From an uncultured Collinsella sp. (lineage in GTDB: Bacteria; Actinomycetota; Coriobacteriia; Coriobacteriales; Coriobacteriaceae): 64,000 nt of DNA. The first letter of the stretch is position 1. Each line of letters begins with the position of its first letter. Below, piece by piece: positions 18,844-30,074 of this stretch. The stretch is from assembly GCA_900552385.1 (NCBI GenBank), contig URZI01000005.1:62001-126000 (forward strand), read 5' to 3'. Below the pieces are notes generated by a model. That model saw only the letters and a program-made list of their open reading frames with translations, made no database searches and was not told where the DNA came from. A program made the translations under genes and the position numbers.

Positions 18844-20058
18844 CTACCGTGCATTAAAAACGTAGCGGTCCAAGCGATCGCAGGCTTCCCTTACGCGCGA
18901 AAGCGGCAGCGCCAGATTCACACGAATGTGGCAGGGTCCATGGAACGGGCGGCCGTCCTGATACCCCACGCCCACGCGCGCCCCCTCGTCGAGCAGCCAC
19001 TGAATATCGCGACCATGCTCGCGGCACCACTCGGTGCAGTCAATAAACACCATGTACGTGCCCTGCGGACGCGAATAAGACACGCCCTCAAAATGCTCGT
19101 CCACGTAATTGCAGAAGTACTCGATATTGCCGGCAAGCACCTGGTTGAGCTCGTCCAGCCACTCGTAGCCTTGCGGCTGGTAGGCACCGATAAGCGCGTG
19201 CATCGAGAGGACGTTCATCTCGTTGTAGTGAGTCTTGTTGGACACGGCACACACGCGGTCGCGCAGCGTCTCGTTGTAGATGATGTGGTAGCTGCCGACC
19301 AGACCCGCCAGGTTAAACGTCTTGCTCGGCGCATAGAGGGCAACCGTGCGCATGCGGGCATCCTCGCTCACCGACTGCGTCGGGATGTGCTTGTGCCCCG
19401 GCAGGATGATATCGGACCAAATCTCGTCCGAGATCACCACGCAATCGTGCTGGCGATAGATGTCCATGGCGCGCTCAATCTCGTCGCGCTCCCATACGCG
19501 GCCGCAGGGATTGTGCGGCGAGCAGAACACCGCGGCATGGATGTGGTTTTGGGCGAGCTTGTGCTCCATGTCCTCAAAGTCCATACGCCACACGCCCTGG
19601 TCGTCGAACTTAAGCGGGCTGTGGACAATGCGATAGCCCGCGGCCTCAATGGACTTGGTAAAGCCGATGTAGGTAGGGCTGTGGACCAGCACCGCATTGC
19701 CTGGTTGGACATACGCGCGCAGCGTCGACACGACACCGCCCAGCACGCCGTTTTCGTAGCCGATATGCTCAGGTGCCAAGCCCTCAACGCCGTTGCGGCG
19801 GCTCTGCCATTCGATGATGCGGTCGAAATACTCGGGGCGCGGATTGAAATAGCCAAACATGGGGTGCTGGACACGCTGAATGATGTGCTCCTGGACCGTG
19901 GGCACCGTGGCAAAATTCATATCGGCCACCCACATGGGAATGCGGTCGAAGCCCTCGTCGGGTGCGTTCGGAGCCATACCGGGGATCTCACCCCAAGAGT
20001 CAACGGCGATGGAGTCCATGCCGTGGCGGTCGATAAGCGAGCTAAAGTCGTATTTCAT
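18844..20058 (-). CDS. MalY/PatB family PLP-dependent aminotransferase or C-S lyase
   Basis: A 404-residue fold-type I PLP enzyme. Motifs include FCSPHNPCGRVW, VISDEIWSDIILPGHKHIP (the Asp contacting the pyridine nitrogen) and APSKTFNLAGL with the PLP lysine in SKTFN. These match the MalY/PatB cystathionine beta-lyase-like group, which releases thiols, ammonia and pyruvate from cystathionine or cysteine. The ATG at 20058 (MKYDFSSL) follows GGGAG; the frame is open to 20127. Whether it acts mainly as a lyase or transaminase is undecided. Confidence 0.9.
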   Translation of the reverse strand: MKYDFSSLIDRHGMDSIAVDSWGEIPGMAPNAPDEGFDRIPMWVADMNFATVPTVQEHIIQRVQHPMFGYFNPRPEYFDRIIEWQSRRNGVEGLAPEHIGYENGVLGGVVSTLRAYVQPGNAVLVHSPTYIGFTKSIEAAGYRIVHSPLKFDDQGVWRMDFEDMEHKLAQNHIHAAVFCSPHNPCGRVWERDEIERAMDIYRQHDCVVISDEIWSDIILPGHKHIPTQSVSEDARMRTVALYAPSKTFNLAGLVGSYHIIYNETLRDRVCAVSNKTHYNEMNVLSMHALIGAYQPQGYEWLDELNQVLAGNIEYFCNYVDEHFEGVSYSRPQGTYMVFIDCTEWCREHGRDIQWLLDEGARVGVGYQDGRPFHGPCHIRVNLALPLSRVREACDRLDRYVFNAR

Positions 20059-20169
20059 GCTGAACTCCCGTGCAAAGTGATTGTTTTGGTAGGCGTTATT
20101 GTCCACCAGCACGGGCGATTTTGGCATGGGGTTTGGCGCTTAATTTGACGGGTGCGGACGAATGGCTGG

Positions 20170-20907
20170 TTAGTCTTGCGCGTCGTTGACGGCGACCACG
20201 GTTAGCTGGGTTTTATCGACCGTAAAAGATATGTCGAGCCCGGCAAAGGCCAGGTGATAGACGCGGTTTGGCTCGTACTTGCTGCCTGCGCGGCGCGGGT
20301 CTTGGCGAAGGACCTCGACCAAGCCGGGGAGCTTTGCGGGCGAGACCATATCCTGCAGCGCCTGCGGAAACTCAACATCGAGCTCTTGCCACGGAGCATC
20401 CTCAATCCAGCCGCCCGTTGCATCCGGGTGGCAGTCCGCAAACGGAATGTAGGGCTTAATGTCGTAGATGGGCGTGCCGTCGCGCAGGTCGGCCCCCAAC
20501 ACATGGATGATGGGACCATCGTCGGTAAGCTCCACGCGGTCGAGCTTGACGCAGGTGAGCCCAATGGGATTAGGGCGAAACGGACTGCGCGTGGCAAACA
20601 CACCCACGCGCTCGGCTCCGCCCAGACGCGGCGGACGCACGGTTTTCGACCATTTTGCGTTGGTTCCGGACCTGTCCCGCGTCTTGGCATCGGCGGCTAT
20701 GTCCTTAGCCGTGCCGCCGGGTGTGCCGTTTTCAAAACGCCACAGCAGCCATAGGTGAGAGAAGGAGTCCAGACCCTCAACCGCTGCATTGGAGGCAAAT
20801 TCCGGCTCAAAAACGATGCGTCCCTGCAGATGAGGCGCCAAAAAGCTGTTGCGCGGAATGCCGAACTTCTGCGGCAGGTCGGTATGTATGTGTGCAATAG
20901 GTTCCAT
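20170..20907 (-). CDS. trmO: tRNA (adenine(37)-N6)-methyltransferase TrmO
   Basis: A 245-residue protein of the TrmO/TsaA (YaeB) family, which N6-methylates t6A37 in tRNA-Thr using SAM. Motifs include GIPRNSFLAPHLQGRIVFEPEF, GLDSFSHLWLLWRFEN and ATRSPFRPNPIGLTCVKLDRVE, all characteristic of the family barrel. The frame is open far upstream, but homology begins at MEPIAHIHTDLPQKFG. The ATG at 20907 or the ATG at 20916 could start; neither has a clear ribosome binding site, and a TACAAT -10 element ends 7 bp before the 20907 ATG, suggesting a leaderless message. Confidence 0.9.
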   Translation of the reverse strand: MEPIAHIHTDLPQKFGIPRNSFLAPHLQGRIVFEPEFASNAAVEGLDSFSHLWLLWRFENGTPGGTAKDIAADAKTRDRSGTNAKWSKTVRPPRLGGAERVGVFATRSPFRPNPIGLTCVKLDRVELTDDGPIIHVLGADLRDGTPIYDIKPYIPFADCHPDATGGWIEDAPWQELDVEFPQALQDMVSPAKLPGLVEVLRQDPRRAGSKYEPNRVYHLAFAGLDISFTVDKTQLTVVAVNDAQD

Positions 20908-21048
20908 GCCGGCCATTGTACGGCATGAAGGTGTGGGGCGTTGCGCGCAATTCTTCGCCGCGGTTCCCCGTCGTGCAACCAACGGTTGCTTGGAAGGGCG
21001 CCTGCTGCCGCGTATGCTTAAGCCGCCAACCAGCAGAAAGGAGCCGCT

Positions 21049-21876
21049 ATGGCCTTTGCAGAAAAGCTCATTGCCATCCGTCGCGCCCATCACCTTACCC
21101 AGGAGCAGCTCGCCGCCAAGCTCTTCGTCACACGCCAAGCCGTCAGCCGTTGGGAGCGCGGCGAAGTCACCCCGGGTATCGACATGATGAAGCTCATTGC
21201 CGCCGTAACCGGAGAGCCGCTGCCCCACCTGCTCGAAATGCCCGAGCATTATTGCCAGAGCTGCGGCATGATACTCACGCCCGACGACTGCGGCACCGAC
21301 GCCACGGGCGCCACGACCGACCATTACTGCAAGTGGTGCTACGACCACGGCAAGTACACCTACGACACCACCATGGAGGCGATGATTGAGGATTGTGCCC
21401 CGCGGCTGGCGCAAAACACCGGCATGTCGCTCGACGAAGCCGTCTCGCTCATGGGCGCCGTCCTGCCGCAACTGGAGCGTTGGCACACCGTGCAGGAAAA
21501 CGAGGAGCGCTACGGTGCCGAGGCTCGAGCTCGCTATGGCAATGAGGCTATCGATGCAGCAAACGAAACGTTACTGGATATGGATCCTCAGACATGGAAC
21601 GACATGAAGGAACTTGAACGCGCCATTTTGGGCCAGCTCTCGATTGCCATGGGCATTGGCGATGCGAATGGAAGCGAGGCTCGCAAGCTTGTCGCGATGC
21701 ATCGTCGCTGGATTGCCCTCAACTGGGGATGCGAGCCCCAGAACGAAGCGTACCTGGGCCTCGCCAATGGTTATCTTGCCGATCAGCGCTTTGTTGACTA
21801 CTACGACAAGCCCTGCGGCACCGGAGCCGCGGCGTTTCTGGTCCAGGCCATCGAGTCGTCACTGGTCCGCGCATAG
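21049..21876 (+). CDS. XRE regulator with zinc ribbon and TipAS-like domain
   Basis: A 275-residue three-part protein. Residues 1-60 are an XRE helix-turn-helix (LTQEQLAAKLFVTRQAVSRWERGE). Residues about 68-110 are a putative zinc ribbon with CQSCGM and CKWC cysteine pairs. Residues about 140-270 resemble the TipAS antibiotic-recognition domain (AMGIGDANGSEARKLVAMHRRWI...YLADQRFVDYYDKPCGTGAAAFL). TipAS is normally fused to a MerR domain and binds thiopeptides, so the XRE fusion is of interest. The ATG at 21049 follows AAAGGAGCCGCT. Target genes are unknown. Confidence 0.85.
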   Translation: MAFAEKLIAIRRAHHLTQEQLAAKLFVTRQAVSRWERGEVTPGIDMMKLIAAVTGEPLPHLLEMPEHYCQSCGMILTPDDCGTDATGATTDHYCKWCYDHGKYTYDTTMEAMIEDCAPRLAQNTGMSLDEAVSLMGAVLPQLERWHTVQENEERYGAEARARYGNEAIDAANETLLDMDPQTWNDMKELERAILGQLSIAMGIGDANGSEARKLVAMHRRWIALNWGCEPQNEAYLGLANGYLADQRFVDYYDKPCGTGAAAFLVQAIESSLVRA

Positions 21877-21927
21877 ACCGCGGCGGCTTTGGGTATTTCA
21901 ATCAAAACCGCAACCGATTGGAGACCT

Positions 21928-22173
21928 ATGACTACTGATCACGAGCTCGTGCTTTACGTTATGACCGGCTGCCCGTATTGCATAAAGGTCAAGCGCTTTT
22001 TAGCCGATAACGGCGTGACCATTCCCGAGCGCAATATCTCGACCGATACCGAAGCCGAGCAGACACTCATCGCCGCCGGCGGAAAGCGCCAGGTTCCCTG
22101 CCTATTCATCGACGGCAAGCCACTCTACGAGTCGAGCGACATCATCGCATGGGTACAGAAGAACCTGCTCTAG
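21928..22173 (+). CDS. Glutaredoxin family protein
   Basis: An 81-residue thioredoxin-fold protein with the dithiol active site GCPYC near residues 13-17, a cis-proline in QVPCLFIDG, and the ESSDIIAWV C-terminal helix. These fit class I glutaredoxins that reduce disulfides with glutathione or another thiol. The ATG at 21928 follows TTGGAG. It starts 51 bp after the XRE-TipAS gene and may share its transcript. Confidence 0.9.
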   Translation: MTTDHELVLYVMTGCPYCIKVKRFLADNGVTIPERNISTDTEAEQTLIAAGGKRQVPCLFIDGKPLYESSDIIAWVQKNLL

Positions 22174-22220
22174 CATGCGCATCCCGTCCGCCCAAGGCCC
22201 CACCCCATACGGCCTAAACA

Positions 22221-22275
22221 TGTACACCAGCATCCAAAGTCGACATTTTTCGACATCTTTGGATGCTGGTGTACA
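22221..22275. repeat. Palindromic repeat, copy 1
   Basis: Perfect 19-nt arms (22221-22239, TGTACACCAGCATCCAAAG, and 22257-22275) surround a TCGACATTTTTCGACAT centre. A near-identical copy lies at 23304-23358, and both are followed by TTTTGCGGGT. Confidence 0.85.
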
Positions 22276-22370
22276 GCTTTTGCGGGTAGTCATGGACGCT
22301 CTTAACCGGCTAATTGTTTGAGGCGACCTTTGGATTATGGCTGTTTGACGCCTCTGGAAAGGGTTTCCGA

Positions 22371-22614
22371 GAGGGCTGTGGTCAAAAAAGGGCAAATATG
22401 AGTACTGTTACCTGTTTAGTAGCAGCGATTTTGATCACTTCAGGAACTATTCAACGTTCCATACGTCCGCAGACGACGTTATTTCTCCTCATATGTTCAA
22501 TAAAAGTAGCTCCTAATGGGAACAAATCTCATCAGGAGCTACTATTTATAGCAAAATAAATGCAACCATAATGGCAACAGTACTCATATTTGCCCTTTTT
22601 TGACCACGACCCTC
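22371..22614. mobile_element. MITE-like element with 42-nt terminal inverted repeats
   Basis: The 42-nt left end (22371-22412) and right end (22573-22614) are inverted copies with 3 mismatches; the central 32 nt match exactly. The 244-bp unit holds no plausible gene. It contains an inner hairpin, AGTAGCTCCT...AGGAGCTACT (22505-22544). It looks like a non-autonomous mobile unit or a decayed one. Confidence 0.6.
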
Positions 22615-22933
22615 CAGAATAGTCGCTGAGAACGACACTAAATGACAAAATCCGGCACTTGGACGTTCTTATATGAGTAGCCATTGAAGGACACCTAACG
22701 ACTACTCCCATTCGCGACACACTGTGTCGCGAATTAAGCTGGTCCCATTACCGAAGACCAGTGAGAGCTCCTGCCCAGAATCTCGATAGCTTAATAAAGC
22801 GCTCCCCTCCGGAAGTTCAATGAGCATCCAAATTCCAAGCTGAAAAGCAAAGGAGCATCGAAGCCGTCAATGCTCATTTCCTATCGAACACGCGGGTCAA
22901 AACAAGCTAATTAGCCTGATAAACTGTTTATAT

Positions 22934-22959
22934 TTTTGTCTACAAAACTGTATACAAAA
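22934..22959 (+). promoter_or_regulatory. Palindromic operator upstream of the RHH gene
   Basis: Half sites TTTTGTCTACA (22934-22944) and TGTATACAAAA (22949-22959) form an inverted repeat with a 4-bp spacer and one mismatch. The right half contains a possible -10 hexamer TATACA. It lies 51 bp upstream of the ATG at 23011, as expected for an autoregulated small DNA-binding protein. Confidence 0.55.
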
Positions 22960-23010
22960 AGAGTATCCGTTGACCTGTGCTCGACATTATGCCGATCGAT
23001 AGGAGGCGCT

Positions 23011-23277
23011 ATGGACGCTAAGCAGCTCGAAAAGATGATGGGGTTTGCTCCCGGAGAGTTGGAGAAAGCCGCGGAGGCATACGAAAAAGATGAGTGGCCG
23101 AAGGGTCGCACCATCAAGCTGGGAAGGCCGTCGATCTCCGATGAACCAAGCGTTGTTTTATCGGCACGTGTGGGTGAGTCTGTTCTTGATGCGTTTGACG
23201 CAAAAGCAAAGCGCCATGGGCAAACACGCACGGAGCGACTCAGGGAGCTCATCACGCTCGATGCAATGATTGCCTAG
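23011..23277 (+). CDS. Small ribbon-helix-helix-like protein, possible antitoxin
   Basis: An 88-residue protein with a consensus AGGAGG ribosome binding site. The C-terminal half (PSVVLSARVGESVLDAFDAKAKRHGQTRTERLRELI) has a beta strand followed by two helices, as in CopG/Arc-type ribbon-helix-helix proteins. The N-terminal half is acidic and helical. Many such proteins are antitoxins, but no toxin-like partner lies downstream; the next sequence is a repeat. It may be a solitary regulator acting on the TTTTGT...ACAAAA palindrome. Function is inference. Confidence 0.75.
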   Translation: MDAKQLEKMMGFAPGELEKAAEAYEKDEWPKGRTIKLGRPSISDEPSVVLSARVGESVLDAFDAKAKRHGQTRTERLRELITLDAMIA

Positions 23278-23303
23278 ACTCAACTCCCCCGCCGACCCAA
23301 ACA

Positions 23304-23358
23304 TATACATCAGCATCCAAAGTCGACATTTTTCGACATCTTTGGATGCTGGTGTACA
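23304..23358. repeat. Palindromic repeat, copy 2
   Basis: Nearly identical to 22221-22275, with small differences in the left outer arm (ATACATCAG in place of GTACACCAG). It begins 27 bp after the RHH gene stop codon and may act as its transcription terminator. Confidence 0.8.
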
Positions 23359-23372
23359 GTTTTTGCGGGTGT

Positions 23373-23420
23373 CATCGGGGACGTTCTTAAATGACTAGTC
23401 GCTAAAGAACGTCCCCGATG
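23373..23420. repeat. Intergenic hairpin repeat, GGGGACGTTCTT family, second locus
   Basis: Perfect 16-nt arms CATCGGGGACGTTCTT (23373-23388) and their complement (23405-23420) with a 16-nt loop. It shares core and loop sequence (AAATGACTAGTCG) with the repeat at 12069-12151. Confidence 0.8.
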
Positions 23421-23425
23421 TCTAA

Positions 23426-24379
23426 CTAGCCGCGGAAGCGAGCTATGGGTGCGAGTGGCTGCTCGCGAAAGACCCGCTCGACGGCGGCGCGGTATTCGTC
23501 GACCTTTTTGGTCTTACGCACGAGCTTGTGAACGGTAGCGGGGTCAGCGAAGGCGCACTTGGCGTAGAACCACCACTCCTTCATGCGAAAGACCGCGTTG
23601 CCGCCAATCTCTTCTGCATAGGCCGCGAACAACGTGTCGTGGAAGCGCTGCAGCTCGGCTGCCGTGGCAGCAGGGCCGCCGTTGACCATACGGGCCAGAG
23701 CGGGATTCGCGAGCAGGCCGCGCCCCAGCATCACATGGCGTGTACCGGGATAGGCCTCCACCAGCGCATCCATGTCCTCAAGATCAAAAATGTCGCCGTT
23801 GTATGCCACGGGAAACGGTGCCCGCTCCAACGTCTCGCCATAAAACTCTTTGCGCGGCGAGCCCGTATAGCGGTCCTTTTGCACGCGCGGGTGCACAATC
23901 AGCTCCGACAGCGGCATGCGGCAATACAGATCGAGCACGCGCTCGTATTCGTCGTCATTCTCCAGCCCCAGCCTGGTCTTTACCGACACCGGCAACGGCG
24001 ACCGCTCGCACACATCGCTTAAGAACGCCTCGAGCTCGTCGAGATTGCGCAAGAAACCCGAGCCCTTGCCCTTGGCAACAACTGTACCCGAGGGGCAGCC
24101 AAGGTTGAGATTGACCTCGCGGTAGCCCATGTCAGCAAGCACCTGTGCCGCCCACACAAACTCGTCCGCGTTCTTAGACATCAGCTGAGGCACTACGTTG
24201 AGCCCCTGGTTATTGGCAGGATCGATCTCCTTAAACGCTTTGCCGCCAAAGCGGTTTCCCACCCGCGGCGGCGGCAAAAACGGCGTGTAGTAGCAGTCGA
24301 GCGCACCAAAGCACTCCGCATGCACGCGACGGAACACATGCCCGGTAATCCCCTCCATAGGGGCCAGCGATAGAATCAT
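23426..24379 (-). CDS. tRNA-dihydrouridine synthase family protein
   Basis: A 317-residue FMN-dependent TIM-barrel enzyme reducing uridines in tRNA D-loops. Motifs include LAPMEGITGHVFRR at the N-terminus, the NLGCPSGTVVAKGKGSGFLRN segment with the catalytic cysteine, VSVKTRLG, and VAYNGDIFDLED plus MLGRGLLANP for FMN phosphate binding. The start at 24379 fits the family N-terminus. The specific Dus class (DusA/B/C) is not resolved. Confidence 0.92.
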   Translation of the reverse strand: MILSLAPMEGITGHVFRRVHAECFGALDCYYTPFLPPPRVGNRFGGKAFKEIDPANNQGLNVVPQLMSKNADEFVWAAQVLADMGYREVNLNLGCPSGTVVAKGKGSGFLRNLDELEAFLSDVCERSPLPVSVKTRLGLENDDEYERVLDLYCRMPLSELIVHPRVQKDRYTGSPRKEFYGETLERAPFPVAYNGDIFDLEDMDALVEAYPGTRHVMLGRGLLANPALARMVNGGPAATAAELQRFHDTLFAAYAEEIGGNAVFRMKEWWFYAKCAFADPATVHKLVRKTKKVDEYRAAVERVFREQPLAPIARFRG

Positions 24380-24406
24380 CTACTCTTCTCTCATATCAAC
24401 GAACGT

Positions 24407-24429
24407 GACAAAGGGACTGTCCCTTTGTC
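24407..24429. terminator. Hairpin between dus and the ABC exporter gene
   Basis: GACAAAGGGAC (24407-24417) and GTCCCTTTGTC (24419-24429) form a perfect 11-bp stem with a 1-nt centre, just past the ABC gene stop at 24433 on the minus strand. It may end that transcript or be another dispersed palindrome. Confidence 0.55.
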
Positions 24430-24432
24430 GCA

Positions 24433-27687
<3,255 letters not shown>

Positions 27688-27832
27688 GGACGGCAACCTC
27701 TCCTGCGCAGGCACCCTGCCCGCTCTCCTCCGCCGTTCGTATTCGACGCGTTTGTCCTACTCTATCCCCATTTTTTGCCGGCGCCAGTGAGGAATGTAAC
27801 GAACCGCGCCAAAAAACGAACGGGGCAGTGCC

Positions 27833-27861
27833 CAAAAAAAGAGGTCCCGAGCGGGACCTCT
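27833..27861 (-). terminator. Intrinsic terminator of the TlpA/NapH operon
   Basis: On the minus strand, AGAGGTCCCG and CGGGACCTCT pair perfectly and are followed by seven T residues. This is a textbook rho-independent terminator 80 bp after the lipoprotein gene stop. Confidence 0.9.
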
Positions 27862-27941
27862 ATATGGTGGAGCTTATCTTGAAAGGTAGCGGACTACTTT
27901 GCACAGCGACACACGATCCACGCTATGCTTTACGCGTTTTT

Positions 27942-28919
27942 TTACTGCTCGCTATTCGCAATCGCCTGGTCGATAAGCTTGTCAAGTGCTGCGCGCTGCT
28001 CGGCGGAGCTGATGGCTCCCACGATTGGATCCCCTACGATGTTGCCATTCTGATCGATGACATACGTTGTCGGGAACGAGAACAAATTTGACGTAAACTT
28101 ACCGGCCTCGCTATCCGACTTGAACCAGATGTTCTTATATGTCACGCCCTTCTTGCTCAGCACGTCCTTGGCATCTGCAATCTCGCCCTTGTTGCCATCG
28201 AGCGTAAAGGAATTGACGCCCACGACCTGGCCGCCCTTCTCGGCAAGCTCCTGATTCAGTTTCTCAAGATCGCCCAGCTCGCCCACGCACGGCTTGCAAG
28301 TAGTGAACCAGAAGTTCATGACGGTGACCTTGTTCTTAGAGAACAGCTCGTCGCTGTTCACGTCGTTGCCATCCAGGTCCTTGCCCGTAAAGCTGGGGAA
28401 CTTCGTCGCCTCGCTCGAAGCATTGGCACCAGCCGTCATGCCAGCGGCCGAAGCGTCGACGCTCTCGCCTGCGCTCGGCGTGCTTCCACAGCCGGGGAAC
28501 TCCTTCTCCAAGCTCTCGAGCTTGTCCTCGATCTCCTTGATCTGCTGTGCACCGGTCTTGAGCGTCTTAAGCTCATCCGCCGTGAACTCATCCTTGGCAC
28601 CGTCGATGGTCTTGAGCAGAAAATCGCCGTAATTGCTGCCGTCCTCAATCATTGCCGAGTCTTTATTTGCCGCATTGAATACCTTTTCCCACAGCGCGTT
28701 ATCACTCGAAAAGATATCGTTCTCCTTCTGCATGAGTTTTGCATACAGCTCGGCGGCCTCGTCGGCATTGGCCGGCTTCTGCGCAGTGAGTTCTGCGATC
28801 TTAGGATCGGAGCTCGCAGATTCGCTCACATTGCCACCGGGCGCCGAACATGCCACAAGGCACAAGGCCAATACCGGCACCATAAACAGGGCCGCAATCT
28901 TAGAAAGCTTCATAGTCAT
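27942..28919 (-). CDS. TlpA/ResA-like thioredoxin-fold lipoprotein
   Basis: A 325-residue exported protein. The N-terminus has a signal segment with lipobox LVAC (Cys about 24). A helical, charged region of about 130 residues follows, then a linker rich in Ser and Ala. The C-terminal 150 residues form a TlpA-type thioredoxin domain with active site WFTTCKPC (cysteines near 209 and 212) and the cis-Pro region SFPTTYVID. Such proteins reduce or transfer disulfides outside the membrane. It lies 23 bp downstream of the NapH-like gene and probably shares its operon and electron supply. Confidence 0.92.
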   Translation of the reverse strand: MTMKLSKIAALFMVPVLALCLVACSAPGGNVSESASSDPKIAELTAQKPANADEAAELYAKLMQKENDIFSSDNALWEKVFNAANKDSAMIEDGSNYGDFLLKTIDGAKDEFTADELKTLKTGAQQIKEIEDKLESLEKEFPGCGSTPSAGESVDASAAGMTAGANASSEATKFPSFTGKDLDGNDVNSDELFSKNKVTVMNFWFTTCKPCVGELGDLEKLNQELAEKGGQVVGVNSFTLDGNKGEIADAKDVLSKKGVTYKNIWFKSDSEAGKFTSNLFSFPTTYVIDQNGNIVGDPIVGAISSAEQRAALDKLIDQAIANSEQ

Positions 28920-28942
28920 TCCTCCGTTTTGTCGAAGCTTGT

Positions 28943-29845
28943 TTACTTTTTATCGGCGATCAAGGGAAGCTTTTCCGCCGACACATCCAGGCCATAGCGA
29001 TAGCTGATGGCATCGACAGGACAGGCCCCGATGCACTTTCCGCACCGGATACATTCGGCATGATTGGGCGCGCGGACCACATCAACGTCCATCTGACAAA
29101 CCTTTGAGCACTTGCCGCACGAGACACATTTGCATGCGTCAACCCGAATCCCCAGTAGGGACACCCTATTCATGAGCGCATAGAATGCGCCGAGTGGACA
29201 AATCCATTTGCAAAAGGGGCGGTAGAACAAAACGCTCAGCACTACCACGGCAATGAGAACGGCAAGTTTCCAGGTAAAGAGCTGCCCCAGCGCAGATCGA
29301 ATGCCGGCGTTGGCAATGGCCAGCGGAATGGCGCCCTCGAGCACACCCTGTGGACAGATGTACTTACAAAAGAACGGGTCGCCCATGCCCACGTCGTTAA
29401 CCACCAAGACGGGCAGCAGCACCACGGCAAACAGCAGCACAACGTACTTGATGTACGTGAGCGGCTTGAGCTTTTTCGTGGAGAACTTTTTGCCGGGAAT
29501 CTTATGAAGCAGCTCCTGCAGCCAGCCAAACGGGCACAGAAAGCCGCATACAAAGCGCCCCAGCAGCACGCCGAGCAAAATGAGCGTACCGGTAACATAG
29601 TAAGAAAAGTTGAACTTGGATGAACCTACCACCGACTGGAACGACCCGATGGGGCACGCACCCGATGCCGCGGGGCACGAATAGCAATTAAGTCCAGGTA
29701 CGCAGACTGTTTTTCCCGCGCCCTGATAGATGCTTCCTTTGGCAAAGTTTGGCAGGTGAATATTGGTGACCAGCGTCGCCGCCGCCTGAATGAATCCGCG
29801 AAATCGGGCCAAAACATGCGACGCAGTGTTTTCTCTTTTATCCAA
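28943..29845 (-). CDS. NapH/YccM-like 4Fe-4S membrane protein
   Basis: A 300-residue polytopic membrane protein with CxxxxxxCxxG clusters in loops (FVCGFLCPFGWLQELLHKIPGKK, FFCKYICPQG, FCKWICPLGAFYAL) and two C-terminal ferredoxin motifs (CKCVSCGKCSKVC, CIRCGKCIGACPVD). It should pass electrons across or along the membrane. The TTG at 29845 (LDKRENTASHV) behind GGAG is proposed as start; it overlaps the end of the small CXXC gene by 8 bp. An ATG at 29932 is in frame but would lie inside that gene. The TlpA-like lipoprotein downstream is a plausible electron acceptor. Confidence 0.85.
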   Translation of the reverse strand: MDKRENTASHVLARFRGFIQAAATLVTNIHLPNFAKGSIYQGAGKTVCVPGLNCYSCPAASGACPIGSFQSVVGSSKFNFSYYVTGTLILLGVLLGRFVCGFLCPFGWLQELLHKIPGKKFSTKKLKPLTYIKYVVLLFAVVLLPVLVVNDVGMGDPFFCKYICPQGVLEGAIPLAIANAGIRSALGQLFTWKLAVLIAVVVLSVLFYRPFCKWICPLGAFYALMNRVSLLGIRVDACKCVSCGKCSKVCQMDVDVVRAPNHAECIRCGKCIGACPVDAISYRYGLDVSAEKLPLIADKK

Positions 29846-29984
29846 TTCCGATACACTCCAAGCACAGCCTAATCGCTTTGGCCAGCACGGCATCCGCCTC
29901 GCCACGCATAACACCAAAGCACACCATGGCAATTCCGACGATCAACAAAGCGACCTGTACCACGGGTTTTACCGCTTTGAACAA
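29838..29984 (-). CDS. Small CXXC membrane protein, CD1871A family
   Basis: A 48-residue protein missed by ATG-only searches, as it starts with TTG at 29984 behind GAAAGGAG. It reads as one hydrophobic segment (VALLIVGIAMVCFGVMRG) followed by a tail ending LCLECIGIG, which carries the CXXC pair. This resembles the short CD1871A-type CXXC proteins known beside NapH-like genes in clostridia. Its stop codon overlaps the NapH-like start, indicating translational coupling. A redox partner role is inferred. Confidence 0.8.
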   Translation of the reverse strand: MFKAVKPVVQVALLIVGIAMVCFGVMRGEADAVLAKAIRLCLECIGIG

Positions 29985-30074
29985 CCCAACCACTCCTTTC
30001 GTTACGCGACCATTGGACCATATCGACTATAAAATCCGTGTTAAGCGCGATTTGGAATGTGCAAGGAGACTGTT

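Larger units (their letters stand above)
22174..23010. other. Repeat-rich intergenic region without a supported gene
   Basis: About 840 bp hold a 55-bp palindromic repeat (22221-22275), a MITE-like inverted-repeat element (22371-22614) and the promoter/operator of the gene at 23011. Short open frames cross it but lack ribosome binding sites and protein-like sequence. Confidence 0.7.

Noticed and set aside
20908..21486. N-terminal extension of the trmO frame
   Set aside because: Homology starts at MEPIAHIHTDL; the upstream part overlaps the XRE-TipAS gene on the other strand and is low-complexity.
22314..22559. An 81-codon plus-strand frame inside the MITE-like element
   Set aside because: It spans inverted-repeat sequence, has no ribosome binding site and no protein-like domain.
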